Below, piece by piece: positions 36,052 to 45,400 of a DNA stretch of 64,000 bases. The stretch spans positions 992,001 to 1,056,000 of the forward strand of contig JADJNU010000002.1 in NCBI GenBank assembly GCA_016714165.1. Reading direction: 5' to 3'. A program made the position numbers and the translations under genes. Below the pieces are notes generated by a model. That model made no database searches. It was not told the DNA's origin and saw only the letters and a list, made by a program, of their open reading frames with translations. Position 1 is the stretch's first letter. Every line of letters begins with the position of its first letter. The stretch comes from Bdellovibrionales bacterium (GTDB lineage Bacteria; Bdellovibrionota; Bdellovibrionia; Bdellovibrionales; UBA1609).

Positions 36052-36867
36052 ATGCGACAACATCATTGGGTTATTTTTTTGCTGATTTTTTTGGTGACTC
36101 CAAGAACTATTCTTGGAAGCGAAGCTGAATTTAACAAGGATCTCTCCAGTTTAGAGTCCTATCAGGCCGCTATTCAAAGTTACCAACAAGGCCATATAGC
36201 TAAAGCTCAAGAGCAGTTCTTGCTGTCTTTAGAAAAATCACCAGACAATACCTTCGTCCTCTACAACTTGGGTCTAACAGACTACCAACTTGGCAAATAT
36301 GGACGAGCTTTAGGAGCTTGGCGCAAAGCATTATATTTTGATCCTAATTTTTCATTGGCCAAAAAGGCGATTGCTGCAGCAATAAAAGAAAAGGGACCGA
36401 TTCAGCCGGACGCTCTTTCGAGCTGGGAAATTATGCGCAGAGAAGTCGTCTTAAATTTTTCATTGAATGAATCCTTGGCAGCGGCCGCAATTATGCTGCT
36501 TCTCGGAGGAATCTTTCTGATTCGATACTTAGCCCAAAGACGTCAGGCCTTTAAATTGGAATTGTCGCTGCCACCAACTCCCTATTTGGGCATTTTATCT
36601 TCTGTGTTGTTTTTGGTTTTTGTTGCCCTTTCTCTTCTTCGAGCATTCGATTATTTTTCCCCTCGCGCAACGGTTATTTCAGGACATATCGATATTCGTT
36701 CCGGACCGAGTGGTGATGATGCGAGCCTATTCGAAATTTTAGAAGGCCACGAGGTTATTGTCAAAAAGGTTGCTGGAGACTGGGTCCAGGTCGCTTATCC
36801 GGGAGGCCTCACCGGCTGGACTGAAAAATCTGTGCTCTTTCATCACTCTGGAAAAAATCCATGGTAA
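36052..36867 (+). CDS. TPR and SH3 domain membrane protein (BatE-like)
   Basis: 271 residues. A signal or anchor segment (about 1-22), a TPR-like pair (YQQGHIAKAQEQFLLSLEKSPDN and YGRALGAWRKALYFDPNF, about 42-100), two transmembrane helices (about 140-160 and 182-200) and a C-terminal bacterial SH3 domain (IDIRSGPSGDD, GDWVQVAYPGGLTGWTEK). This order resembles BatE of aerotolerance operons, though no MoxR or vWA genes are nearby. Its last codons overlap the next gene by seven bases. Confidence 0.78.
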   Translation: MRQHHWVIFLLIFLVTPRTILGSEAEFNKDLSSLESYQAAIQSYQQGHIAKAQEQFLLSLEKSPDNTFVLYNLGLTDYQLGKYGRALGAWRKALYFDPNFSLAKKAIAAAIKEKGPIQPDALSSWEIMRREVVLNFSLNESLAAAAIMLLLGGIFLIRYLAQRRQAFKLELSLPPTPYLGILSSVLFLVFVALSLLRAFDYFSPRATVISGHIDIRSGPSGDDASLFEILEGHEVIVKKVAGDWVQVAYPGGLTGWTEKSVLFHHSGKNPW

Positions 36868-37409
36868 ACACATTATGGGACAATATTTTTAAACGTTCAG
36901 CGCAGCAGAACGATATCGTTCGAGTCCTAAGTCGCAATTTTTTGTTTGAATCTCTTTCGCCCCGAGAATTGCACTTTCTAAAAGAGCTTGTTCACCTGAG
37001 AAGTTTCCACGCCGGGGAATCGATTTTTAAACAGGGAGAGCTGGGAATAGGTATGTATATCGTGGTGAGCGGTTCCGTTGATATTTTTGTGTCTGATCTG
37101 CAGCAAATTGAACCCGAAGTCTCTTCTGTGCATATCACCCGACTCGGTCCAGATGATTTTTTCGGAGAGCTTTCGCTCGTCGAAGATAAGGGGCGGCGTA
37201 CAGCTACCGCTCTTGCTTGCGAAGAGACCAAGCTCGTTGGTTTTTTTAAGCCAGATCTCATTGAGATCGTCGAGAGGAACCCGTCCACGGGCGTTCAAAT
37301 CCTTTTTCGGTTGAGTGAGGTATTGGGGCGACGCCTCAAGGAGACATCTGACAAGGTGACTCGATTGAGGCAAGAGATTCAGACCTTCCATGAGCAGACA
37401 GATCAATGA
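36861..37409 (+). CDS. Cyclic nucleotide-binding domain protein (cNMP/CRP-like)
   Basis: 182 residues. A single cNMP-binding jelly roll (residues about 25-145): FKQGELGIGMYIVVSGSVDIF, LGPDDFFGELSLVEDKGRRTATALA holding the phosphate-binding Arg and Glu. No helix-turn-helix follows, so it is not a CRP-type regulator. The C-terminus is a coiled coil (VLGRRLKETSDKVTRLRQEIQ). It overlaps its neighbours and probably regulates or docks onto them; ligand unknown. Confidence 0.83.
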   Translation: MVNTLWDNIFKRSAQQNDIVRVLSRNFLFESLSPRELHFLKELVHLRSFHAGESIFKQGELGIGMYIVVSGSVDIFVSDLQQIEPEVSSVHITRLGPDDFFGELSLVEDKGRRTATALACEETKLVGFFKPDLIEIVERNPSTGVQILFRLSEVLGRRLKETSDKVTRLRQEIQTFHEQTDQ

Positions 37410-38467
37410 AGGTTGCCAATAAAACTTCGATTCAGCTTCGCAGAGAGAATATCACGCGGCTTTTGTTTTTTTTGGCGGCAGTTGGCCTCGTTTTCCTTGT
37501 TTTGATTATTGTCGAAAACCTCCTTTTGTCTACTGTTCTGGCCTTTGTATTTAGCTATCTACTCAGTCCCTTGGTGAATCGCCTTGAACGCCGCGGAGTC
37601 AATCGCACCGTTTCAGTAACTCTCATCTTCGCTCTAGTGACACTGACTCTTGCTGTCGTATTGGCTGCCCTTTTCCCCTTTATTTCTGATCAAATGACTA
37701 GCTTTAAAGCAGAGATCTCAATTTACATCGAGGGAATTGCCCATCTCATCAAGGATAGCGAGGCTCTATTTGCGAAGCTCTCTGGGACCTTTTTTAACAT
37801 TGATATCAGCCAAAAAGTCGAGCTCACCCTGACCAGCTGGACGAGTTCTCTTTTTGATGATCTTCCTTCCATTCTGCAGAAGCTATTCACCACCCTTCTA
37901 TTGGCCCCATTTCTAACTTTTTTTCTTCTCAAGGACGGGAGGCGGTTTTCAAAGATTATCTTGTCATTGGTTCCAAACAATATTTTTGAAATGATTCTCA
38001 ACCTTTATTCTCAGGTTAATGATCAGATTGGCCAATTTGTACGAGCTCGCCTCATGGAATCCATTTTTGTTGCGCTATTGATGTGGATTGGCTTGTTCGC
38101 CATAGGGGCAAGGTATGCCACTTTACTGGCGTTATTTGCTGCGCTTACAAACTTGATACCCTACGTCGGTCCGTTTATTGGAGCCGTTCCCGCAATTGTC
38201 ATGGCAGTGATCAATGGAGAATCATCTCTCTTCTTTTTTTTGACCGTTATGGTTTACCTGATTACCCAGCTTGTTGACATGCTCTTCATCATTCCCTTGG
38301 TCGTAGCAAAGATAGTTGACCTGCATCCCGTAACCGTGATCCTAGCCATCATTGTTGGCGCCCAACTCATGGGGGTCTTAGGAATGATTATTTCTATCCC
38401 CGTCGCAAGCGCCCTAAAAGTGACGGTTACGAGCGTCTATGTGCATCTCGTAGGTTTTCGCAGCTAA
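37406..38467 (+). CDS. AI-2E family membrane permease (PerM/TqsA-like)
   Basis: 353 residues with about eight transmembrane helices; ATGA overlap with the preceding gene. The family motif near residues 245-265, LTNLIPYVGPFIGAVPA, and the C-terminal VVAKIVDLHPVTVILAIIVGAQLMG are visible. Members export autoinducer-2, or in some cases ions or other solutes; the substrate here cannot be told. Ends 110 bases before bamD. Confidence 0.85.
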   Translation: MKVANKTSIQLRRENITRLLFFLAAVGLVFLVLIIVENLLLSTVLAFVFSYLLSPLVNRLERRGVNRTVSVTLIFALVTLTLAVVLAALFPFISDQMTSFKAEISIYIEGIAHLIKDSEALFAKLSGTFFNIDISQKVELTLTSWTSSLFDDLPSILQKLFTTLLLAPFLTFFLLKDGRRFSKIILSLVPNNIFEMILNLYSQVNDQIGQFVRARLMESIFVALLMWIGLFAIGARYATLLALFAALTNLIPYVGPFIGAVPAIVMAVINGESSLFFFLTVMVYLITQLVDMLFIIPLVVAKIVDLHPVTVILAIIVGAQLMGVLGMIISIPVASALKVTVTSVYVHLVGFRS

Positions 38468-38577
38468 CTAACTGTAAGTGCGAGTTTTTGGCTTCATTCT
38501 GAAGCGAGCTGATGAAATCAAGGCCTCGCAGATTGAGACTATTGACTGCGTATGGGCCAAAACATTAGACTGCCGCA

Positions 38578-39333
38578 ATGATGGCAAAAAGTGGGGCTTT
38601 GGTGCCCATCCTTCTCCTTGGAATAATCTTTGGGTGCTCTTCGGCCGATAAGCTCAGCTCGGATACCCCCGAGGGTGCCTATGAAATAGGTCAGAAGTTT
38701 GAAAAAGACGAGCGCTACGAGGAAGCCATTGCTCAGTATCAAGAAGTGGCAAATAAGCATCCATATAATAAATTGGCTTTGGACGCCAAACTGCGCGTGG
38801 CGGACATCCATTTTAAGCGCGAAAATTACATTGAGGCGCAAACGGCCTATCAGGTGTTCAAGGATTTCCATCCTCGTCATCCCAGATCCGATTACGTGAC
38901 CTATCAGTTGGCGCTTAGCTACTTTTATCAACTTCCCGAGACGATTGATCGAGATCTTTCAATCGCGAACAAAGCCATTCTCTATTTTGATGAAGCGGTG
39001 CAAAACTATTCCAGCGGAGAATTTGCCCCAAAAGCTAAGGAATATAAAATCAAGTGTTTAAAAATGTTGGCCGATAAGGAGCTTTATGTAGCTGACTTTT
39101 ATTTCATTCGCGATCAGTACGGAAGTGCTTTGGGACGATTTGAAGACCTCCTTGAAAAATATCCTGCGCTGGGATACGAGGCTCGTGCTCTCTACGGAGC
39201 ATCAGTTAGCGCCCATCATCTGAAGGATAACTCCAAGTTTCTCAAATACTATAAAATGCTCGTTTCCCAGCATTCAAACTCCACTGAAGCACAGAAGATA
39301 GAGAGAGAATTGGGCAATGACATTACAAAATAG
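38578..39333 (+). CDS. bamD: Outer-membrane assembly lipoprotein BamD
   Basis: 251 residues. Signal peptide with lipobox IFGCSS (lipidated Cys about residue 20), then TPR pairs: YEIGQKFEKDERYEEAIAQYQEVANKHPYN, YIEAQTAYQVFKDFHPRHP and later ADFYFIRDQYGSALGRFEDLLEKYPA, in the spacing of BamD. It helps BamA insert beta-barrel proteins. Two ATG codons lie in tandem at the start. The 3' end overlaps the TPR gene by 17 bases. Confidence 0.9.
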   Translation: MMAKSGALVPILLLGIIFGCSSADKLSSDTPEGAYEIGQKFEKDERYEEAIAQYQEVANKHPYNKLALDAKLRVADIHFKRENYIEAQTAYQVFKDFHPRHPRSDYVTYQLALSYFYQLPETIDRDLSIANKAILYFDEAVQNYSSGEFAPKAKEYKIKCLKMLADKELYVADFYFIRDQYGSALGRFEDLLEKYPALGYEARALYGASVSAHHLKDNSKFLKYYKMLVSQHSNSTEAQKIERELGNDITK

Positions 39334-40060
39334 CGACCATGATGATTTGTTGGTTACGGCCAAAGAATATTTCAAAATAAATAAGTATTCGGCCGCGGAA
39401 CCTATTCTCAATCAACTCATCCTTCGTGGAACCAAATCCGCCGACATATTTCACATGTTAGGCACAATCTACTACGATCAGGGAAAATTTAATAAAGCAA
39501 TTCGTGCCTTTCGAAGAGCATTAGAAATCGAACCTTCCTTCACTGATGCATCAATTGGTCTCAGTATCATTTTAAATGACCTCGGACGATATGAGGAAGG
39601 ACGCAAGGTATTTGAAGAAGCCCAGGCCATGCTTGACCGCCATAGGGCAGATTCCGATCCCTATATAAATGAAAAATTAGCTATAAAGCACGATGAACTA
39701 GGCGAACTCTATTTTCGATATAATCGCATCAAGGAAGGTCTCGACCAATACTATAAGGCGCTTAGCCTTTCGAGTCGAAAAGCTGAACTCACCATGAAGA
39801 TTGCGGAATGTTATGTAAAACTAGAGGACTATGGAAGAGCTATAAAAGAACTGAATCTTATAGTCAGAGATTTTCCCGCTTTTAGCACAGCGCGCGTGCG
39901 TCTGGGTCAGTTGTACTACGATTCAGGACAAGTTCCTGAAGGCGTTGCTCAATGGGAATCCGTGTTGCAACGCGATCCTAGTCACTCAGAGGCAACACGA
40001 CTCCTGAGACAAGCACAATCCGTTGAACTCACAAACAATTCCGACCTTGCAAGTCGATGA
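39317..40060 (+). CDS. Tetratricopeptide-repeat protein
   Basis: 247 residues made of five or six TPR units: YSAAEPILNQLILRGTKSADIFHMLG, YYDQGKFNKAIRAFRRALEIEPSFTDA, GRYEEGRKVFEEA, YFRYNRIKEGLDQYYKALS and DYGRAIKELNLIVRDFPAFS. No signal peptide or membrane helix, so likely a cytoplasmic scaffold. It overlaps bamD and precedes hpt by six bases. Partner proteins unknown. Confidence 0.85.
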   Translation: MTLQNSDHDDLLVTAKEYFKINKYSAAEPILNQLILRGTKSADIFHMLGTIYYDQGKFNKAIRAFRRALEIEPSFTDASIGLSIILNDLGRYEEGRKVFEEAQAMLDRHRADSDPYINEKLAIKHDELGELYFRYNRIKEGLDQYYKALSLSSRKAELTMKIAECYVKLEDYGRAIKELNLIVRDFPAFSTARVRLGQLYYDSGQVPEGVAQWESVLQRDPSHSEATRLLRQAQSVELTNNSDLASR

Positions 40061-40066
40061 GGAACC

Positions 40067-40582
40067 ATGAAAAAGCTTAGAGAGCGAATGATCCCTTTCA
40101 TAACAGCCCAAGAAATTGATGCAATGGTTAGCCGTCTGGCTGAAGAAATTGAGGCGGACTACGAGAAGAGTGAGCTTGTGATGATCTGCCCTCTCAGAGG
40201 GTCGGTCCTTTTTGTCGCCGACCTAATGAGAAAAATTCGTTTGCCACAAACCATCGACTTTGTTCACCTCACATCACCGAAAGGCAAAGGTGTTAAGATC
40301 GTTAAGGATATTAACATTGATATCACTGGTCGCCATGTTTTGATCGTTGAGGAGATAATAGATGCTGGTCGCACTCTCAGCTTTCTTGAGCAACGCCTCC
40401 TTGCCTCTCGTCCTGCGTCGGTAAAGATCGTAGCACTTTTGGATAAGCCGGCCAGACGCGAGTTGCCGATCAAACCAGATTACGTGGGTCGCACCATAGA
40501 TGACCGATTTGTCGTTGGGTACGGGATGGATTCAGAAGATCTCGGACGCAATTACCGGGACATATATATTTACGCTCAATAA
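40067..40582 (+). CDS. hpt: Hypoxanthine phosphoribosyltransferase family protein
   Basis: 171 residues. Phosphoribosyltransferase fold: CPLRGSVLFVADLMRKI near residue 41 and the PRPP-binding loop HVLIVEEIIDAGRTLSFL (about 90-108). In most family members the loop is VEDIIDTG, so the D-to-E change is conservative. The ARRELPIKPDYVG segment and the DDRFVVGYGMD motif near residues 145-157 are typical of Hpt. It salvages hypoxanthine and guanine. Downstream is a convergent gene. Confidence 0.87.
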   Translation: MKKLRERMIPFITAQEIDAMVSRLAEEIEADYEKSELVMICPLRGSVLFVADLMRKIRLPQTIDFVHLTSPKGKGVKIVKDINIDITGRHVLIVEEIIDAGRTLSFLEQRLLASRPASVKIVALLDKPARRELPIKPDYVGRTIDDRFVVGYGMDSEDLGRNYRDIYIYAQ

Positions 40583-40626
40583 TCCTTATTTTGAGTGGTC
40601 TGCTCATCCATTTCTTCGAAATAGAA

Positions 40627-41865
40627 TCAATATGCAAACGATACTCCCAGTTCAAAAACAGAATTTGCGGAGGAATTTACTCCCCACAAAGGAACATAGG
40701 CATCGAAATGAGCGCCCAGCAGGCGTAGGCTGCGTGTCCAAATTTCACGCAGGCCTTGCATCTCATAGGTTATTCCAAAGCGCCCCTCCTGCCTTTTCGC
40801 TTCCGTGTGATCACCAAGCAACTCATATCGGCTGCCCTCAAAACGACGACCCGAAAAATGGTCTGCTTCCCTTCTGAAAAAGGCAAATCCCGTACGAATG
40901 AACCAAGATGGGCTCAGCTTTCGAAAAACAATCAGCTCCGCACTCACCTCATCCCCCGGATTTCTAACAACATCTGAGTCGATCCCACCATCTACAAATA
41001 ATCGCCCTTTCTCAGGCACTCGCATTGCGACCACATCTGGCAATTGCAGAAGATAGCCAAGAGAGGCTGTTGCACTCCAATATGGACCCCACCACCACTG
41101 CCAGAGACTATCTAGGCCAAGATCAAGTTGTCCCTCGTTGGTCATGAAGGGATCAATGCTATAGGGATCCAGGGGGGGCGAAGTTGGAAGAACCAAAGCA
41201 TGCCTCAAAACCCAAGACCTGTTTGGGCTTTGGTTTACCAAATAGGCACCAAGAATTTCAACATCTCCGATGTGATAGCGAACTCCAGAAGACAAGCCTT
41301 CAAGGAGTTGTCGCCCTCCTTCTTCGTCCCCCGGGGCCGACGGACCTATGCCTGAAACAAATTGATTTCGGCCGAGAACTCGAGATTGAGTCTCTTCATT
41401 GCTCGTCCATTCAGTTTTTTGACTAACTAATCGATTTTCAGCCACGATCGACAATCTGGCTCCCAATGTCCATTGATCCGAGAGTCCAAATGCCCAGAAA
41501 GGACGAATCAAGGTCCTTTCGGCCACTGAGTACATTTTCTCAATAATTGCGATATCATCTTCGAGCTTACCCTTTTGCGCTTGTAAGGCCCGAAGCTGAA
41601 CTCTCTCAGATTCTGGGGACTCTTGAATAAACTGTCGCCATGTCAGCTCCCGCAAAACCAGATCGTGACCATTAACTCTGGCGCCACGATCATTAAACTC
41701 GGAGCTAAAATCAGTTCTAGTTCCTGAAATGGAAAAAGTCATATCACCGACTTCAAGAATCTTCGCTTGACGAAAAGCGGAGGGAAAATCTAAGCCCGCG
41801 GCAACACGCGCAGTGCAAATATACATCATTAATATCAGCATCGGGAGCCGCCAAAACAATCTCAA
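40627..41865 (-). CDS. Predicted outer-membrane barrel protein of unknown function
   Basis: 412 residues with a signal peptide ending near residue 23 (TARVAAG). From about residue 120 on, the sequence alternates polar and aromatic residues in barrel-like strands and ends VFELGVSFAY, a terminal aromatic as in Bam substrates. A possible short coiled coil lies at about 88-115 (LRALQAQKGKLEDDIAIIEK). Family not recognised. Convergent with hpt; ahead of it lies a 300-base region that holds a small hydrophobic frame. Confidence 0.7.
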   Translation of the reverse strand: MRLFWRLPMLILMMYICTARVAAGLDFPSAFRQAKILEVGDMTFSISGTRTDFSSEFNDRGARVNGHDLVLRELTWRQFIQESPESERVQLRALQAQKGKLEDDIAIIEKMYSVAERTLIRPFWAFGLSDQWTLGARLSIVAENRLVSQKTEWTSNEETQSRVLGRNQFVSGIGPSAPGDEEGGRQLLEGLSSGVRYHIGDVEILGAYLVNQSPNRSWVLRHALVLPTSPPLDPYSIDPFMTNEGQLDLGLDSLWQWWWGPYWSATASLGYLLQLPDVVAMRVPEKGRLFVDGGIDSDVVRNPGDEVSAELIVFRKLSPSWFIRTGFAFFRREADHFSGRRFEGSRYELLGDHTEAKRQEGRFGITYEMQGLREIWTRSLRLLGAHFDAYVPLWGVNSSANSVFELGVSFAY

Positions 41866-42013
41866 GCTTAACTTCTCTTTTGGTTCCGTTTAAATCCACA
41901 AGTACTGTTTTGTGGCTAGCCGAGTAATGCAAAACACTCAACTTAAAACAGCGGCCTCGACAGAATTTACAGAACTGCCCAATTGATAAACACAGCGGTC
42001 AATTGACACCTCA

Positions 42014-42169
42014 CTAGTTGACCAAAGCGTTAACGACGAAAAAAATGATGACTGTATATACAAATAATACAATTAAATTACCCGAAAACATGACGCCTCC
42101 CCCGCAACCATCTCCATCGGGCCAGATATGACCAATGATGTCAATGATTATCCCAAGAATCTCGACTAT
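42014..42169 (-). other. Possible 51-codon membrane peptide after rimO, no standard start
   Basis: A minus-strand frame follows the rimO stop directly and reads, from ATA 42169, VEILGIIIDIIGHIWPDGDGC, then GGG and a hydrophobic helix NLIVLFVYTVIIFFVVNALVN to TAG at 42014. The two hydrophobic segments around a glycine-rich Cys turn look non-random. There is no ATG, GTG or TTG at the 5' end; ATA might be a mutated ATG, or an internal ATG (25 codons) might be used. Low confidence as a gene. The rest of 41866-42165 shows nothing further. Confidence 0.3.
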
Positions 42170-43560
42170 TTAGTAGGATTCTCGTCGCTCACGATTTCTC
42201 CCACCAGATCGTAATCGTGAGAGTCGGTAATCAAAACGGACACAAGCTCACCAAGCTTTGCCTCACCAGCACTGATGTAGGTCAATCCATCAATATCAGG
42301 GGCTTGCTGAGAGTGACGACCCTGAAGCAAAAGCTCAGTTTCCTCACTCATTCCCTCTACCAAAACTCTGATCGTCTTTCCAATGTAGGCCCGATGCTTG
42401 ATTTGGCTGATTTCTCTTTGCAACTCCATCAGCTCATCAACCCGACGCAGTTTAGTAGCTTCGTCGATCTGGTCGCTCATTTCACCTGCTTTCGTGTCTT
42501 CCTCTCGAGAATAGGGGAAGCACCCAACTCGATCAAACTTCTGACTTGCAACAAATTCCTTTAACTCCTGAAATTCGACTTCAGTTTCACCTGGAAACCC
42601 AACAATAAATTGAGTTCTTATTACAGCTTCTGGAATTTCTTGTCTGATTCTGTTCAAGGAATGTTCAATTTGCTCGCGCGTCATGCGCCGATTCATTCGC
42701 TTCAACACATCAGAGTTTATGTGCTGCAGAGGCATATCAAAATACTTCACCAAATTTTTTCTCTCTTTGAATAGCTGCAGTAGCTCGGTATTAATGCCAT
42801 CCGGATACATGTAAAGAACGCGGATCCAATCGGCTCCTGATTCATCAGAAAGTGCTCTTAAAAGGTTTGTCGAATTGGTCACGTCATCTGATGGGTTATT
42901 TTTTCGTAAATCCCAGCCATAATCTGTAAAATCATGAGAGATCACAATGAGCTCTCTGACTCCCCCTGCAACGAGCAGTTTGGCCTCACTGACCACTGAT
43001 TTGAGCGTTCTCGACTGGAGATTTCCGCGAATCAACGGGATGGCACAGAAAGAACAGCGCTTTTTGCAGCCCTCCGAAATTTTTAAATACGCTCGATGTC
43101 TGAGTTGAGAATTAGTCCTTGGTGAGCTTTCTTCCTGCAGATAAGTTGGTAAATTGAAAAATGTCTTTTGCTTTGATCCCAACTCCGAATTCCTTATGAT
43201 TGTCGAAATATTTTGAAATTCTCCTGAACCAACAAATAAGTCGGCCTCTGGCAATCCCTTTACCAGTTCGCCTTTGTAGCGCTGTGTGAGGCAGCCTGCT
43301 ACGACCAATCTCGATAGTTGTCCGCTCTTTTTTAATTCAGACAGCTCAAGAATTTTCGAAATGGATTCCCTTTTTGCTTCTTCAATAAACCCGCAGGTAT
43401 TCACTATTATGGTTTCGGCATCTTCAGGATTCTCAACGACGACAAAACCGTCTTTCTTTAAAGTGCCCAGCATGATTTCTGTATCAACCAAATTTTTAGG
43501 ACACCCAAGACTTACAAAATGAACTCTTTTCGCTTGGATTTCTTCATTCACCGTTTCCAT
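42166..43560 (-). CDS. rimO: Ribosomal protein S12 methylthiotransferase RimO
   Basis: 464 residues. Radical SAM enzyme that adds a methylthio group to Asp of S12. N-terminal UPF0004 domain (HFVSLGCPKNLVDTEIM) with further cysteines at TCGFIEEA and AGCLTQRYKG, radical SAM motif CKKRCSFCAIPLIRG (about residues 157-171) and a C-terminal TRAM domain (about 390-460). The family's KxxDxPxQHxxxxxLkrM motif is present as YFDMPLQHINSDVLKRM. Start ATG with AAGAAAGGTAATC upstream. Confidence 0.93.
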   Translation of the reverse strand: METVNEEIQAKRVHFVSLGCPKNLVDTEIMLGTLKKDGFVVVENPEDAETIIVNTCGFIEEAKRESISKILELSELKKSGQLSRLVVAGCLTQRYKGELVKGLPEADLFVGSGEFQNISTIIRNSELGSKQKTFFNLPTYLQEESSPRTNSQLRHRAYLKISEGCKKRCSFCAIPLIRGNLQSRTLKSVVSEAKLLVAGGVRELIVISHDFTDYGWDLRKNNPSDDVTNSTNLLRALSDESGADWIRVLYMYPDGINTELLQLFKERKNLVKYFDMPLQHINSDVLKRMNRRMTREQIEHSLNRIRQEIPEAVIRTQFIVGFPGETEVEFQELKEFVASQKFDRVGCFPYSREEDTKAGEMSDQIDEATKLRRVDELMELQREISQIKHRAYIGKTIRVLVEGMSEETELLLQGRHSQQAPDIDGLTYISAGEAKLGELVSVLITDSHDYDLVGEIVSDENPTK

Positions 43561-43571
43561 GATTACCTTTC

Positions 43572-44501
43572 TTAAAATTCAGATATCTCTGCGTCCGGAG
43601 GAGGCGTATATTTGAAATCCTTAGCAGACAGGCTAATATCAAAATCCACATCACTAAACTTGTAGCTAGTTTCATTTTCCAATTCATCCCAATAAGTGAT
43701 TTCTGCAATCTCTGATAGCGATTTTCTCAACACTATCCTTATCTTTGTTACATCCAAGAGTTTGGCCCCAGACTGAGGTTTCAACTCCATGTGCAAATCC
43801 CCATCTTGACGATGAGAAGTGACAAGTTCGAATTTACTCCATACAGCCTCATCTCCAAATAAAATGGCCAAAAGTGCATTTGATTTCCTGATCTGTGACG
43901 CCTTCATCTTTGTCACCTGCACAAAACCTGAAGGATCATCTGTTAAGCTCGATTCGAGCCATACTGTGTGATTGTCCACGACCAACAAAGATCCCTCCGG
44001 CTTATCAATTTGTACCTTAAGGCGTCCTCTTGAAAACCAGAGCCGCCCCCGCCCTGTCTTTGTTTCATCCAACAAAGCAAGGTGTATTTTCTTTTCAACC
44101 TTCATGCCAACGGCTTGAGACTCTTTGTACTTTCCGACCACGGCCTTGATTTCATCAATCTCGGGCGCCACCTGAGCGCTCTTCTTAGAAGCTTTCAAGA
44201 TTTTGGATTCTCTCTTTTTTTCTCCAACCTGATGATGTTTATTTTTAATCCCTTTTGAGGGCTTAGCTGCCTTTTTGCTCCCTCGACTTGGTTCCTCAAT
44301 TTCCTTCTCAGGCTCCTTCTTTTTATCGCTAATCCCCGGCAAAATTTTTGCCGAACCTTCCCCAGCATTTAAATCTACTCTTTCGGAAGGAGAGGTCGAT
44401 TCGATCTCATCCCACATTTCATCCTGGACAGGCTTAGTTTCAGGAGCACTCATGCAGGACGCAGCTGATATCAGGCTTAAAATCAATACAATGAATCTCA
44501 T
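43572..44501 (-). CDS. LolA-like outer-membrane lipoprotein carrier domain protein
   Basis: 309 residues. Signal peptide with lipobox SAASC (Cys about 16). A long charged linker rich in Lys and Glu (about 45-120) precedes a C-terminal region with LolA features: GRGRLWFSRGRLKVQIDKPEGSLLVVDNHTVWL, the ATG-like KPQSG, LLDVTKIRIVLR and YSFSDVDFDI strands. LolA itself is soluble; here the lipobox suggests an outer-membrane anchored form. It follows rimO by 11 bases. Confidence 0.77.
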   Translation of the reverse strand: MRFIVLILSLISAASCMSAPETKPVQDEMWDEIESTSPSERVDLNAGEGSAKILPGISDKKKEPEKEIEEPSRGSKKAAKPSKGIKNKHHQVGEKKRESKILKASKKSAQVAPEIDEIKAVVGKYKESQAVGMKVEKKIHLALLDETKTGRGRLWFSRGRLKVQIDKPEGSLLVVDNHTVWLESSLTDDPSGFVQVTKMKASQIRKSNALLAILFGDEAVWSKFELVTSHRQDGDLHMELKPQSGAKLLDVTKIRIVLRKSLSEIAEITYWDELENETSYKFSDVDFDISLSAKDFKYTPPPDAEISEF

Positions 44502-44645
44502 GATGCGGCTTCCTCTCAGGCTTTTTCCTTAGATATCTCACAACTTGGCGAATCCGCCGACTCGTTGGATGCTTTTAACAACAAATTGGAGAGGATGAAA
44601 GGTCCAGTTCAAGGTTTTTCAAGCTCTCCTGATACTCGGTAGAGT

Positions 44646-45287
44646 TCACTCCAACCGCCTCGCGAGCGCCCAAACTTGAAAGTCCTCCGGATATTCCAGA
44701 AGGGCTCTGGCCCTATTGGCAGTGGCCCCCGTCGTGATGACATCGTCAACAAATATGACTCTGCTATAGGTCTTGCTCCCCTCCCGCAAGTGGAGATTGG
44801 CCTTTGCAGAGCGATGTCGATCTTGTCGATGAAGCTGATGGTGAACGACCCCGACACTCCCTCCTCGTTTCAGCTGCTGGGATAAAGGAACTCCTAGGCT
44901 CAGAGCGATCTCTTTTGCCAATTTGACTGCGTGATCCATTTGGCCATCTATACGCGGTGGGGCCGGAATGACCACCCAGTCCTTTGCGGATTCTCCAGGG
45001 TTCCAATTTGAACGGGCGATGAGCCATTGAACCAATTCCTTCCTAAATACATCTAGGCCGCCTCCTCCTTTCAAGCTCATCACTAGGCGCCTGATCGTTT
45101 GATCATTTTTCAAGCCCCAATCCCACAATGCCAAGGTATCTAGTCCCTTCAAGGGACTCCGCCCGCAGGACAAATCATTGATGGTGAGCCTCATTTTTCG
45201 GAGGCAAAACTTGCAAATCCCTGCGTTTACCGGTTCTGGCATGCCACAAATAGCGCAACTTCTCAAAAGACGAAAAATAAGATTCAT
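44646..45287 (-). CDS. comF: ComF-family phosphoribosyltransferase-like protein
   Basis: 213 residues. The N-terminal zinc-binding cysteines (CAICGMP, ICKFCLRKM) and a PRTase loop RVIFVDDVITTGATANRA near residue 178 are typical of ComF/GntX proteins, which may take part in DNA uptake or salvage. The distance from the cysteines to the loop is normal. Pil-type genes elsewhere in the window fit a role in competence, but no DNA-uptake genes are adjacent. Confidence in function is limited. Confidence 0.83.
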   Translation of the reverse strand: MNLIFRLLRSCAICGMPEPVNAGICKFCLRKMRLTINDLSCGRSPLKGLDTLALWDWGLKNDQTIRRLVMSLKGGGGLDVFRKELVQWLIARSNWNPGESAKDWVVIPAPPRIDGQMDHAVKLAKEIALSLGVPLSQQLKRGGSVGVVHHQLHRQDRHRSAKANLHLREGSKTYSRVIFVDDVITTGATANRARALLEYPEDFQVWALARRLE

Positions 45288-45400
45288 TGTGGCAGGAGGT
45301 CTGCATTTACGCGACCCCCGTGTAGATCAATTCCTGTCCTAACGACGGCGCAAACCTCCGAAATAGAACTCAGAGTCGTCTCTCTTTCGAATTAAATCAT

